From Moraxellaceae bacterium (GTDB lineage Bacteria; Pseudomonadota; Gammaproteobacteria; Pseudomonadales; Moraxellaceae): a stretch of DNA of 64,000 bases. The first letter of the stretch is position 1; each line of letters begins with the position of its first letter. The position numbers and the translations under genes were made by a program. Below, piece by piece: positions 1 to 8,115 of the stretch. Below the pieces are notes generated by a model, which was given only the letters and a program-made list of their open reading frames with translations, had not been told where the DNA came from and did not search any database. Where the stretch lies: positions 1 through 64,000 of the forward strand of contig JACKNZ010000018.1 in assembly GCA_024234595.1 (NCBI GenBank), given 5' to 3'.

Positions 1-45
1 TGCTCACTGCTCACTGCTCACTGCTCACTGCTCACTGCTCACTGA
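1..45. repeat. Heptamer tandem array A (CAGTGAG unit)
   Basis: About six perfect copies of TGCTCAC, which read CAGTGAG in the direction of the minus-strand regulator gene ending here. The array supplies the last codons and the TGA stop of that gene. It begins at the window edge, so its full length is unknown. Two related arrays lie at 58254-58302 and 58683-58738. Confidence 0.95.
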
Positions 46-997
46 ACTTAGGCTCTAACACCTCAACCGCATCACCAAAACCGCGTAACCACCAAATTAA
101 CTGTTGAGTATATTGTACCGTTGCTTCTACACACAAACGACCGTCATCAGTCTCGCTAATCACTTGGTCTTGACTAAGTTTGCTTTCGTATAAATGGTCA
201 CCAACAGCTTTGGTAAATAGAGCCTTGAGACGAATAGTTTCACCTTGACCAAAACCTAAAGCACCTGTTTCTAAATAATCATCTAAATCAAAGCATTCTG
301 GCGTAATGGCTGTGGTTTTGAGTAGCTCGGCACTGTTAAAACGCTGCAAGGCAAATAAACGAATTTTGTCATCATCGTGGCGAGTACAAATTAAATAAAT
401 AATATGGCCACGTTGCACAATACCTAAAGGATTCAAAATGTACTCGGCAGCCACTTTGTCATAGCGGCGTTGATAGCTCACTTTAATTTGCTTATTAGCT
501 AATAAGCCTTCGTAAATGACTTGTTGTGCTTGACGATTAACTGTGGGTGGAATCAAAGGTTGAGTAGGGGGAATAATCCGCACGCAGTCCAACCAATGTT
601 TGCCTTGATTATCGCTATGACTCACCGCGCGTTGTGCCATATCAAACCACGGGCGCAATTCATCTAATAAACTCGGTGGTAGCAGATGGCGCAAATGTTC
701 TTCGACCATTAAAAAGGTCACTGCTTGGCTAGTGCTAATATGCGGCAAACTCGAAATTTGGGCATCGGCACGCCATCGCCAACCCTGTGGGCTTGCGCCA
801 TTACCTTCTAAGGGAAAACGCTCCGCTAATTGGTTGAGGTCACGTTGAATGGTACGCAAACTCACTTGTACGCCTTCTCGTTCTAGGCGTTGTTGAATAT
901 CGGCTGTGCCTAACCATTTGCCTTGTGGTAGGTATTGAAGGGTCAGCCATTGTCGGTGCAGGCTACTGGCTTTTTCCTTGCTCATCATAATAAACAT
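32..997 (-). CDS. HTH-WYL domain transcriptional regulator
   Basis: A 321-residue regulator of the YafY/DeoR-like type. The N-terminal part (about residues 10-70) is a winged helix-turn-helix with the recognition segment VSLRTIQRDLNQL. The middle (about 165-235) is a WYL-type ligand-sensing domain ending in IRLFALQRF, and the C-terminus has a WCX-like segment around WWLRGFGDAVEVLEP. Such proteins usually bind nucleotide-like ligands and repress neighbouring genes; the target cannot be told here. ATGs at codons 1, 4 and 5 are all possible starts and none has a well-spaced ribosome binding site. The final codons and TGA stop come from a heptamer tandem array. An inverted repeat at 1068-1084, about 70 bases upstream, could be its operator. 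Confidence 0.85.
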   Translation of the reverse strand: MFIMMSKEKASSLHRQWLTLQYLPQGKWLGTADIQQRLEREGVQVSLRTIQRDLNQLAERFPLEGNGASPQGWRWRADAQISSLPHISTSQAVTFLMVEEHLRHLLPPSLLDELRPWFDMAQRAVSHSDNQGKHWLDCVRIIPPTQPLIPPTVNRQAQQVIYEGLLANKQIKVSYQRRYDKVAAEYILNPLGIVQRGHIIYLICTRHDDDKIRLFALQRFNSAELLKTTAITPECFDLDDYLETGALGFGQGETIRLKALFTKAVGDHLYESKLSQDQVISETDDGRLCVEATVQYTQQLIWWLRGFGDAVEVLEPKFSEQ

Positions 998-1067
998 ACT
1001 CTTATATAAATTGTTTAGCTAAAAATAGCACGATTTAGCTCAAAAACAAGACAAAAGCAGTTGTTTG

Positions 1068-1084
1068 GCGACATATTTTGTCGC
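1068..1084. promoter_or_regulatory. GCGACA/TGTCGC inverted repeat, possible operator
   Basis: GCGACA and TGTCGC separated by five bases, upstream of the minus-strand WYL regulator. The same two half-sites, three bases apart, recur at 62276-62290 before the cytochrome c5 gene. A regulatory role is inferred only from position and symmetry. The rest of the 998-1258 gap holds one shrunken dispersed repeat and nothing else I recognise. Confidence 0.3.
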
Positions 1085-1193
1085 TAAAACCTGAGCGTCA
1101 CACATCGTCGTTTGGCTCTTTGTGAGGTCTTTTTTTTGTTTTTGTAATAGTGATAATTCCATTTGTTGATTATTTAAGCGCATTGATAACACT

Positions 1194-1237
1194 GGACTGA
1201 CGCATTTCACCAAAATCAGTGATAGCCGTGTAAGTCC
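1194..1237. repeat. Shrunken copy of the ~97-bp hairpin element
   Basis: A 44-bp sequence with the same two ends as the full element at 28438-28534: a GGACTgACGCATTTC-like left arm and GATAgCCGtGTAAGTCC on the right. The core hairpin is missing. It looks like a deletion derivative, in the same orientation as the copies at 28438 and 54477. Confidence 0.7.
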
Positions 1238-1258
1238 TATAAGAGTGGGAGAATCACC

Positions 1259-1519
1259 ATGATGGCATTATCTTTATTAGCAATAGCTTTGTTTTTATGT
1301 GCAACACGTTATCGGATTTGGATTTATGCGGCTGCTTCGGGCATGATGTTTTCGATGAGTTTGTGGTCGTTAATGCAGTTTTTAATGGGTATTTTGCCAG
1401 CAGAATGGCATGGTTTGAGTGCATTTTTAGCTATATTATGCGTTTATTGTGTCATTTATGTCATGGTGTCAGCCTATCAAAAATGGCAACATTATAAGCA
1501 TAAACGGGCGTTGATGTAG
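1259..1519 (+). CDS. Small multi-pass membrane protein, unknown function
   Basis: An 86-residue protein that is almost entirely hydrophobic, with about three membrane segments (roughly residues 2-17, 20-47 and 53-72) and a basic tail (KWQHYKHKRALM). A GGGAG ribosome binding site lies seven bases before the ATG at 1259; the next codon is also ATG. I recognise no family. It has no close co-directional partner, since the next plus-strand gene starts about 180 bases downstream beyond a repeat. The good ribosome binding site and compact hydrophobic pattern favour a real gene. Confidence 0.55.
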   Translation: MMALSLLAIALFLCATRYRIWIYAAASGMMFSMSLWSLMQFLMGILPAEWHGLSAFLAILCVYCVIYVMVSAYQKWQHYKHKRALM

Positions 1520-1560
1520 CCTTTGCCTAAACGTATGATAACTGCTACAGTCAAGCTTTA

Positions 1561-1657
1561 AGACTTACGCGGTTATCGCTTATTCGCTCACATCTCAATC
1601 GTTTTTAACGATTTTATGTTCACAAAACGCGCTAATTTCGGTGAAGTGCGTAAGTCC
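1561..1657. repeat. ~97-bp dispersed hairpin element, copy 1
   Basis: The ends are GACTTACGC and GCGTAAGTC. The arms match the other copies (CGGTTATCGCTTATTCG on one side, AAAACGCGCTAATTTCGG on the other). The core hairpin is ATCGTT-TTT-AACGAT. Compared with copy 28438-28534 (ACCGTT/AACGGT) the second stem pair is changed on both sides, a compensatory substitution. Confidence 0.9.
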
Positions 1658-1702
1658 TGTCTTGTTAAAACAAATTCAAAAGAGTGTCCCATGAGGTGTT
1701 GC

Positions 1703-2131
1703 ATGAATAAGTTTGAGTTAATGCTGTTGTTTATGGCAGGGCGGATGCAGTATTTATCGCATCATCATGCTGGTTTTATGGCCTTGCTGCATAACAAAGA
1801 CTTTGTGATACAACTGCAAACTTTTGATGCAACGACGGTACGTTATTTTTCGATTAAACATCGTGGAGTGCGTTCACATGGACAAATGCACGCCAAGCCT
1901 GATTTTGTACTTAGTTTTAAAGATGCTGACTATGCGGTTAAAACTTTGAGCAAAGCTAACCCAATGGCTTTTATGAAAGGGATGCAAGCAGGCGATATTA
2001 AAATGGAAGGGGATTTTGGCTTGTTAATGTGGTTTAACAATGCCGCCAAATATTTACAGCCTGATATTCCTAAACCTGTGCGTCAGGCAGTAAAGTGGTT
2101 AAAGGCTCAACGGCAGGCAGCAGTTCAGTAG
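1703..2131 (+). CDS. SCP2-like sterol-binding domain protein
   Basis: A 142-residue protein resembling the SCP2 sterol/lipid-carrier fold. The C-terminal signature FMKGMQAGDIKMEGDFGLLMWF corresponds to the conserved region around the K-x-x-G-x-x-x-x-x-G-D motif of that family. Such domains bind hydrophobic ligands; the ligand is unknown. I chose the ATG at 1703 because GAGGT sits five bases before it. The same frame extends back to 1616, but that stretch lies inside a dispersed repeat and is unlikely to be translated. The stop codon overlaps the ribosome binding site of the following yajD gene, so the two are probably co-translated. Confidence 0.7.
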   Translation: MNKFELMLLFMAGRMQYLSHHHAGFMALLHNKDFVIQLQTFDATTVRYFSIKHRGVRSHGQMHAKPDFVLSFKDADYAVKTLSKANPMAFMKGMQAGDIKMEGDFGLLMWFNNAAKYLQPDIPKPVRQAVKWLKAQRQAAVQ

Positions 2132-2141
2132 AGGTGATGTG

Positions 2142-2489
2142 ATGTCTTTGCATGATAAAACCGTTGCCGAAGCACGACGCAATCAAGCGGCACGAGAACA
2201 AGGCTACCGCGAAAAGTCGCTAAAAATGTATCCTCATGTTTGCGGCCGCTGTTCGCGTGAGTTTACACGCCAAAATTTACATTTGTTGACAGTGCATCAT
2301 CGTGACCATAATCACGATAATAACCCTGAAGACGGCAGTAATTGGGAATTATTGTGTGTGTATTGCCACGATGAAGAGCATTCAAAGCAGCTTTATCAAT
2401 CAACATTTGTGCGTGAAGCACCACGACCAGTTGCGACAGGCAAAGCCTTTGCAGGCTTGGCCGATTTGTTAAAAGCTAAGCAGTCTTAA
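2142..2489 (+). CDS. yajD: YajD-family HNH nuclease
   Basis: A 115-residue protein matching the size and motif order of YajD. Two zinc-binding pairs (CGRC near residue 35 and CVYC near residue 78) frame the HNH core HHRDHNHDNNPEDGSNWELLC, with a final H in HDEEH. HNH proteins of this type are predicted metal-dependent DNA nucleases; the cellular role of YajD is not established. The start is the ATG at 2142 after GAGGTG; a GTG at 2139 is also in frame. The 3' end overlaps the convergent copB gene by four bases. Confidence 0.85.
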   Translation: MSLHDKTVAEARRNQAAREQGYREKSLKMYPHVCGRCSREFTRQNLHLLTVHHRDHNHDNNPEDGSNWELLCVYCHDEEHSKQLYQSTFVREAPRPVATGKAFAGLADLLKAKQS

Positions 2490-3394
2490 AACCACCAGCG
2501 TACACCAGCCAACCATGTTGTTTCGTGGTTGGTTTGGCCTTGTTGGGTTCGTAAATCGGCTGTTTTAGCCAAAAAACGTTGTTGTTGTACGCCCACATAA
2601 GGCGCAAAACGACGCGTGACTTCATAATGTAAACGTAAGCCTGTTTTTAAGGCAGCGAAGCCCGAACCTTGTTGCGTGTTGATGTCTTCTTGGCCATAAG
2701 CCGTTGCTTGGATACTCGGTTGTAATACCCAACGTTGTGTCAGACGCAAATCATAATCACTTTCAAGCATGAGCATACTGTGTCCTTGTTCATCTATTAA
2801 CAGGCTACCGTCAAGTTCAAAACGATAAGGCATTAAACCGTTAACATTCAGCTTTAACCATGTTTGTTCGGCTTGATAAGCCACACCTATTTCATAATTC
2901 CAAAAACTATCTAAAGGCTTTTGCCATCCTAAACTGACATCTTGATGAGAGTCTTGCTGATTATGTTCAATATCCCACGTTAAACGTAAGCGTTGACTAT
3001 CCGAACCATACCAAGCTACACCTTCGCTGACGGTGGTGTTTTCATCGTCATTGAGTTGTTCGAGTTGATTAATACGCACACTCCATGCTGCATGGTTGTG
3101 CGTACTGCCTGTATGACTAGAAACACGACCTTGAGAATAATCAGGATGACGTGCATCAGCAGGGGCATTGCCACCTTGCATACTACTCATATCATGATTC
3201 ATATTATCATGGTTCATGCTGCTATGATTATGCTTAGATGTGCTAGGATTTGCTTCTTGGCTGTTATGTTGATGTGTTTCAGGCTGACTTATTTCGGCCA
3301 TTTGGTGCTGACTATGCTCATCATGTTGATGATTGTCGGCACTAAATGCGATTGAGCTAACTAAAGAAATGGGTAATAAAATTAGATACTTCAT
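2486..3394 (-). CDS. copB: Copper resistance protein B (outer membrane)
   Basis: A 302-residue protein of the CopB/PcoB family. It starts with a signal peptide (MKYLILLPISLVSSIAFSA), followed by a long His/Met-rich region (about residues 20-100, with repeated HNHS, MNHD and QHQMAE-type metal ligands). The rest is a beta-barrel-like domain ending in aromatic residues (GVRWWF), as expected for outer membrane insertion. The family works with CopA to sequester or oxidise copper outside the cytoplasm. An in-frame start exists at 3436, but the ATG at 3394 opens directly on the signal peptide. It lies 108 bases after copA on the same strand, with a palindromic repeat in the gap. Confidence 0.9.
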   Translation of the reverse strand: MKYLILLPISLVSSIAFSADNHQHDEHSQHQMAEISQPETHQHNSQEANPSTSKHNHSSMNHDNMNHDMSSMQGGNAPADARHPDYSQGRVSSHTGSTHNHAAWSVRINQLEQLNDDENTTVSEGVAWYGSDSQRLRLTWDIEHNQQDSHQDVSLGWQKPLDSFWNYEIGVAYQAEQTWLKLNVNGLMPYRFELDGSLLIDEQGHSMLMLESDYDLRLTQRWVLQPSIQATAYGQEDINTQQGSGFAALKTGLRLHYEVTRRFAPYVGVQQQRFLAKTADLRTQQGQTNHETTWLAGVRWWF

Positions 3395-3438
3395 TATGTT
3401 GTTCTCATAGGATAGATGTGGTGCTTTTTTTCTCATTT

Positions 3439-3504
3439 AAACCTCACCCCAGCTTTCATTGCTAAGTTCCCTCTCCCTTTGGGAGAGGGTTAGGGTGAGG
3501 GTTT
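3439..3504. repeat. CCCTCACCC/GGGTGAGGG palindromic repeat, copy a
   Basis: Outer arms AAACCTCACCC and GGGTGAGGGTTT with an inner hairpin CCCTCTCCC-tttg-GGGAGAGGG. It fills most of the copA-copB gap and overlaps the copA stop codon. Related copies lie at 13705, 16817 and 54514. The inner hairpin could reduce read-through from copA into copB. Confidence 0.85.
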
Positions 3505-5158
3505 AATCCACAACCACTTCTCTAAACATACCTGACTCCATGTGATAGGCTAAATGACAATGCCATGCCCATCGACCTTGTTCACCAGTGACATCAAACG
3601 ACACTTTTTGGGCTGGCTGAACCAAAATCGTATGTTTGCGTACTTGTAAGTCACCGTTTGGACAACGTAAATCACTCCACATACCATGCAAGTGCATAGG
3701 ATGGGTCATCATCGTGTCATTGACTAAGCTAATACGCACACGTTCATTAACACCAATATGCACAGGTTTGGCTTCAGGATACGCCACACCATCAAAACCC
3801 CACACATAACGCTCCATATTGCCTGTTAAGTGCATTTCAATTTCGCGTGTTGGCTCTTCTTCGTTGTCACGTAACTCATCAAAGCTATATAAATCGGCAT
3901 AAGTTAAAACTTTTCTACCGTTATTACGCAAATTAACCCCAGCATCATCCAAATTGGTGCGCGGATAATCAACACGCATATCGGTTGTCCAGCTATATTC
4001 AGTGTGGGCATGATGTGCAGGTTCATCGCCTTGCATATCACCCATCATATCGGTCATGGTTAACCATTCGGCTTTATCTATCGCAGGAATGGGTGCGCTT
4101 AAACCTTGTTGCACTGCTAATGTGCCGCTAATAAAACCTGAACGAGCAATATCTTGGGCAAACAGGGTATAGGCATCAGCTTGGGGTTTGACTAAGACAT
4201 CATAAGTTTCAGCCACGCCAATACGGATTTCATCAACCGTCACAGGTTCAACTAAACCGCCATCCGTGCCAACCACGGTCATGTCTAAGTCGGGAATACG
4301 AAAATCAAAAATACTTTGCGCACTGGCATTAATAATTCTTAGGCGCACGGTTTCGCCACGGTTAAACAAGCCTGTCCAATTAGCGGCACTGGTTGAGCCA
4401 TTTAACAAATAGGTGAACGTGCTAACGCCTGATAAGTCGGTAAAATCGGTAGGACTCATGCGCATTTGATTCCACATTTGGCGTTTGGCAAAGGCGCGTT
4501 TTAAGCCAAGCTCGCGAATATCGTGCCACAATTCTTCAAAAGTGGGTTGTCGGTAATTATCAAAATGACTTTCACTTTTTAAATAACGTAATAAATCCGC
4601 AGGGTTTTGGTCTGTCCAATCGGACAAAATTAACACATGTTCGCGGTCGGCTTTAATCGGATCGCCCTCCGCAGGCTCAATAATCAAGGCGCCATACATG
4701 CCTAATTGTTCTTGCCAACCTGAATGAGAGTGATACCAATAAGTGCCACTTTGTTTGAGAGGAAATTGATAACGAAAGCTTTGTTGCGGTTTGATGCCTG
4801 CAAAACTTAAATGTGGCACACCATCCATATTCGGCGGTACTAATAAGCCATGCCAATGAATCGAGCTGTCTTCATGTAATTGATTATAAACATCAATAGT
4901 TACCATTTCGCCTTCTTTCATATACAGCGTTGGTGCAGGTGTTGAACCATTGACGGTCACGGCTTGCCGTGTTTTTCCTGTAAAATTGATGTCTTGGCGG
5001 CCAACGGTAAGTTTAAACTGGTTACCACGCAAAATCGGTTGATAATGAGCTTGACGTGGTTGTGGTTTGGCCAGCGCATGACCAGAGATGCCCATACTTG
5101 CAACGGCAATTCCTGTAGCGCAGCCTGTAATAAATTGACGACGGTTTAGTGCAGACAT
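3503..5158 (-). CDS. copA: Multicopper oxidase CopA
   Basis: A 551-residue multicopper oxidase. The N-terminus is a twin-arginine signal (NRRQFITGCATGIAVASMG), so the folded enzyme is exported to the periplasm. All four copper-ligand motifs are visible: HWHGLLVPP (about residue 102), WYHSHSGWQEQ (about 141), HPMHLHGMW (near 485) and WAWHCHLAYHMESGM (near 533). The family oxidises Cu(I) and sequesters copper. It is shorter than the ~600-residue plasmid CopA proteins and lacks long Met-rich repeats. AGGAAG precedes the ATG. It sits between the Cys-rich peptide gene and copB, all on one strand. Confidence 0.93.
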   Translation of the reverse strand: MSALNRRQFITGCATGIAVASMGISGHALAKPQPRQAHYQPILRGNQFKLTVGRQDINFTGKTRQAVTVNGSTPAPTLYMKEGEMVTIDVYNQLHEDSSIHWHGLLVPPNMDGVPHLSFAGIKPQQSFRYQFPLKQSGTYWYHSHSGWQEQLGMYGALIIEPAEGDPIKADREHVLILSDWTDQNPADLLRYLKSESHFDNYRQPTFEELWHDIRELGLKRAFAKRQMWNQMRMSPTDFTDLSGVSTFTYLLNGSTSAANWTGLFNRGETVRLRIINASAQSIFDFRIPDLDMTVVGTDGGLVEPVTVDEIRIGVAETYDVLVKPQADAYTLFAQDIARSGFISGTLAVQQGLSAPIPAIDKAEWLTMTDMMGDMQGDEPAHHAHTEYSWTTDMRVDYPRTNLDDAGVNLRNNGRKVLTYADLYSFDELRDNEEEPTREIEMHLTGNMERYVWGFDGVAYPEAKPVHIGVNERVRISLVNDTMMTHPMHLHGMWSDLRCPNGDLQVRKHTILVQPAQKVSFDVTGEQGRWAWHCHLAYHMESGMFREVVVD

Positions 5159-5220
5159 TAAACAAGCTTCCTAGTGGTGGCGCTTGAGTGTGGTTAAAGA
5201 CACTCAAGCGCTTTTAATGA

Positions 5221-5343
5221 TTAGTCATCACAGCAGGGCTTTTTTTGTTCGCAACACGGCTTATGATCTTGGCAACAATCTGCAGCATAAACTGAGGTAG
5301 AAAACATGCCCAGCATCGAAAACAGGATTAACATTTTCTTCAT
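5221..5343 (-). CDS. Small secreted Cys-rich peptide, probable metal binder
   Basis: A 40-residue reading frame: ATG at 5343, eight bases after GGAG, TAA at 5221-5223. The first ~20 residues are a signal peptide (MKKMLILFSMLGMFSTSVYA). The mature part is about 20 residues with three Cys-Cys pairs (DCCQD, KPCCEQ, KPCCDD), one His and several acidic residues. Its promoter overlaps the palindrome facing the MerR regulator, and copA follows 62 bases downstream. I infer a periplasmic copper or other soft-metal buffering peptide. I recognise no named family. Confidence 0.75.
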   Translation of the reverse strand: MKKMLILFSMLGMFSTSVYAADCCQDHKPCCEQKKPCCDD

Positions 5344-5380
5344 CGCATAATCTCCAAAATAAGCCATAATTGGCTAATAA

Positions 5381-5412
5381 ACTGTAATCCTTAAAGTTAA
5401 CTTTAAGGTCAA
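5381..5412 (-). promoter_or_regulatory. MerR-type promoter with perfect 20-bp operator palindrome
   Basis: On the minus strand, a TTGACC -35 (5407-5412) and a TACAGT -10 (5381-5386) are separated by 20 bases, an over-long spacer typical of MerR-family activated promoters. The perfect palindrome CCTTAAAGTTAACTTTAAGG (5389-5408) lies in that spacer. It should drive the Cys-rich peptide, copA and copB. The divergent regulator gene begins 42 bases beyond the palindrome. Confidence 0.8.
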
Positions 5413-5450
5413 GCCATCACATGGCATATCTTACAAAGAGCATACAAACG

Positions 5451-5864
5451 ATGCAGTTAAAAATTGGTGAGCTGGCACAAAAGACCCATGTTAGTACCGC
5501 AACGCTTCGTTATTACGAACAATGCGGTTTATTAAGCCAAGCCAATAGAGCGGACAATGGTTATCGATATTATCCTGAAGAGGCGGTGCAACAGGTTGAG
5601 TTTATTAAAAAAGCGCAACAGTTAGGGTTTTCGTTGCAAGATATACAGGCTATTTTGCGAATTAAGCAAGCAGGACAGCAACCTTGTGGCGTGGTTAAGC
5701 AAATTTTAGCGGATAAAATTGCACAGGTGCAGGCACAATTACGGCACTTGCAGCAGTTAGAGGCAGAGTTGCTGCATTATCAGGCGCAATGGCAACAACA
5801 GGAAACGGCAAATTTGGGCGGGCGAATTTGTGGTTTAATAGAAGAGGTGGAAGTTAAATTCTAA
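5451..5864 (+). CDS. MerR-family metal-responsive regulator
   Basis: A 137-residue MerR-family protein with an N-terminal helix-turn-helix (MQLKIGELAQKTHVSTATLRYYE), a wing region and a long dimerisation helix. Counting from the ATG at 5451, a cysteine falls at residue 79, the position of the ZntR/CadR/PbrR divalent-metal ligand; CueR has serine in the corresponding place. A second cysteine is at 127. The paired CC motif of ZntR and the CueR C-x7-C loop are both missing. It faces a perfect operator palindrome and the cop genes. The metal sensed is therefore uncertain: the neighbours say copper, Cys79 says a divalent ion. A further in-frame ATG at 5421 would add ten residues. Confidence 0.85.
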   Translation: MQLKIGELAQKTHVSTATLRYYEQCGLLSQANRADNGYRYYPEEAVQQVEFIKKAQQLGFSLQDIQAILRIKQAGQQPCGVVKQILADKIAQVQAQLRHLQQLEAELLHYQAQWQQQETANLGGRICGLIEEVEVKF

Positions 5865-5918
5865 TTGTCACGCTATATTAAATAGTTTTTTTGTGTACAA
5901 ACATGATTGTCGTATAAG

Positions 5919-7409
5919 TTAAATATAGCGTTTGGCAGTCTTTGCTGCTTGGAGTTGCGTTGCTGTCCAACGGCTTTGAGCACTATGATACCAGTCTTGT
6001 ACGCAATCTTTTCGTTCAAGTTTAAATTCAGAGTTGACAACATCAATGTGATAATTTTTACTCATATGTTGTGTTATTTTTATCATAGAATTATGAGGTT
6101 TAATGTTAAAAACAGTCTCTAAGCAATAGGCTAAATCGGCTTGCCATTTATATAAATGATCATGAATCAAACAGATAGATAATTGAGTGATTTCTGTATG
6201 ACGGATATTGTTATTTGATAATAACTCTTCCATTCTTTTAGAGTCATCAATCATTATCAAATCTACACTTGTTCCAACATCAATAAATCTTTGTAATATA
6301 TAGTAATTTCCTATGCGAATTAAAATGATTGGATACCGCCATTGCGTTATTATTTTTACGTTTTTTAGGTGCTTTATTCCAGTTGTCGTATTATAGATGT
6401 TTTCAGAGACCAATAACCAAGACTCTCTAAAAAGATGTTGATAATTTTCCCAAAAAATATAACGATTATCTGTTTTTTCTAAGGTTTTTGGATCAAAAGA
6501 TACTTGCTGTGTAATTTCAAGCAGTAGTTTACGTAAGGATTGATAATTGCCTGACCCTACCCAACAATTTAAACGGTTTATTTCCTCTATGTTAAATGGT
6601 GCTCTAAACTGATTTTCTCGGTCACATAATGATAGCCAATATATTATTTCAGGGTAATTTTCTATTATTTTTCGCAGTTCACTAATTGGTTTCGCTAACG
6701 TTGAATCATTTAAAAGAGTCTTTGCAAATACTTGTTGTTGTGAAATTGATAGTGGTTGTAATAGAGCATTCAATAATGTCGCCATTTTTTGTCGCACTGT
6801 TAGTTTTGATCTTAACCATGTTTTAAACCATAGGATTGTAGCCTCTTCGACAATAGTTAGCTTTGTTGGAAGGTTAGCCTCTTTCAAGAGTTTGACAACT
6901 AGCTTTTGGTGTTGAAAGGCCATTTGTGCTAATTCATTAGCCTTCTTGGTGATAATGAACATAAGAACTTGTTTGTTACGGCATACATATTTGTCTTCTT
7001 TTATTAGTGTCTCTAAGGTATTGCTCATAATTTGAATGATGTCTTTGGGTGCTGGGTAACGTTCTGTATCGGCTAAAACCACTCGTACTACCATGAGCAA
7101 GCATATAGTAGATTCACCTTGTTGGTTTTTTTCTAGGGCAGATAGCCACCAATGGCGCATTGCCTTTTGACCTTCTTTAGTTTTCCACTGGTTATCTTCC
7201 CAACCCATCAAAGCACATACTTGGATTAAATCTAAATCAAGTGTACCATGAATTAGTTTTTCAAAAAGTAACTGTGTATTTAAAGATTGAAGTGTTGCCT
7301 CACCCAAAAGAGTATTTGAATCTTTTATGTTTTTTTTTTGGCCTTTAAAAGTACTGCTTAATGTGCTTTTTGTGGCAAAGTTAAATAAATCTGGGCGAAT
7401 AAAGTTCAT
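5919..7409 (-). CDS. zorC: ZorC-like protein (EH-signature type)
   Basis: A 496-residue protein with no membrane segment, following the ZorB-like gene by eight bases. The long N-terminal part is helical with no motif I know. The C-terminal part (about residues 310-480) has features like the EH-signature domain of ZorC: RYIFWENYQHLFRE, then RIGNYYILQRFIDVG, then a conserved-looking HDHLYKWQADL. In type I Zorya, ZorC is a DNA-binding partner recruited with ZorD. My ZorC call depends on both position and this C-terminal pattern. The gene is AT-rich relative to its flanks. It ends 54 bases from the convergent merR gene, so nothing follows it in the operon. Confidence 0.65.
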   Translation of the reverse strand: MNFIRPDLFNFATKSTLSSTFKGQKKNIKDSNTLLGEATLQSLNTQLLFEKLIHGTLDLDLIQVCALMGWEDNQWKTKEGQKAMRHWWLSALEKNQQGESTICLLMVVRVVLADTERYPAPKDIIQIMSNTLETLIKEDKYVCRNKQVLMFIITKKANELAQMAFQHQKLVVKLLKEANLPTKLTIVEEATILWFKTWLRSKLTVRQKMATLLNALLQPLSISQQQVFAKTLLNDSTLAKPISELRKIIENYPEIIYWLSLCDRENQFRAPFNIEEINRLNCWVGSGNYQSLRKLLLEITQQVSFDPKTLEKTDNRYIFWENYQHLFRESWLLVSENIYNTTTGIKHLKNVKIITQWRYPIILIRIGNYYILQRFIDVGTSVDLIMIDDSKRMEELLSNNNIRHTEITQLSICLIHDHLYKWQADLAYCLETVFNIKPHNSMIKITQHMSKNYHIDVVNSEFKLERKDCVQDWYHSAQSRWTATQLQAAKTAKRYI

Positions 7410-7417
7410 ATTTGCCT

Positions 7418-8101
7418 CTAGTTTTCGTTTGGTGGATTTAATATGATGGTCTGAGGATGTCTTAAATGAGTAATTTCCTCTTTTTTGATATGAAATAATT
7501 CTGATGCAAATTGAAATTTAAAGACTACTTTACGGTCACTTGGGTCATCATAAGGTTTTGCGTCAATATTTCCGCGTCCAACAGGTGTTAATTTAAGTAG
7601 GAAGTTTATTTTATTCTCAAAAAGGGGCATATTGTTTACGTATTGTACTACAGCATTAGCGCGACTTAGGCTTAAGGCCATGTTGTTTGCGTAGTCAGAG
7701 CTTGTATTATTGTCGCGGCTACCATGCCCCTCAACCACAATCCGAGAAACCTGCTCAAGTTGTTCTGGGCTCAATCCAAATATAACTTTACTGTATATCG
7801 GAATAAACGCTTCTAAAAAATATTTACCTTGAGCTGATAATTGTGCAGAACCATAGGGGAACAAAATATTATCTGCAATGCTGATATCCCCCGTTTTAGA
7901 GTCAATATCAACTTTAATGCCTTGTTCTTTCATGTTTTTTTGTACTGACTGAATAATAAGAATACGTGTGCGGTCTTGATTGGTCATAATAATCATGCAC
8001 ATAACCAAAAAAATAGCCATTAAGCCAGTCATTAAATCGGCAAGACTAATCCATGTTGCCGATTCGCTTTCGTGTTCAGAAAACTCATTTTCATTTATCA
8101 T
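7418..8101 (-). CDS. zorB: ZorB-like motor stator with OmpA-type peptidoglycan-binding domain
   Basis: A 227-residue protein. One N-terminal membrane helix (SLADLMTGLMAIFLVMCMII) carries an aspartate (residue 22 from the ATG at 8101), as in MotB, TolR and ZorB ion-conducting stators. The C-terminal OmpA-like domain has GHGSRDN and NNMALSLSRANAVV. The N-x2-L-x3-R spacing (140, 143, 147) matches the peptidoglycan-contact residues described for ZorB. A TTG at 8113 is in frame, but the ATG at 8101 is the better start. It lies 14 bases after zorA. MotB or TolR homology alone would also explain the fold; the partner genes favour Zorya. Confidence 0.82.
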   Translation of the reverse strand: MINENEFSEHESESATWISLADLMTGLMAIFLVMCMIIMTNQDRTRILIIQSVQKNMKEQGIKVDIDSKTGDISIADNILFPYGSAQLSAQGKYFLEAFIPIYSKVIFGLSPEQLEQVSRIVVEGHGSRDNNTSSDYANNMALSLSRANAVVQYVNNMPLFENKINFLLKLTPVGRGNIDAKPYDDPSDRKVVFKFQFASELFHIKKEEITHLRHPQTIILNPPNEN

Positions 8102-8115
8102 GATTTTTCTCAAGA

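Noticed and set aside
1616..1702. N-terminal extension of the SCP2-like protein
   Set aside because: It lies mostly in a dispersed repeat, and the ATG at 1703 has a far better ribosome binding site.
2993..3355. Plus-strand reading frame inside copB
   Set aside because: Mirror frame of the His/Met-rich region, without ribosome binding site or recognisable protein pattern.
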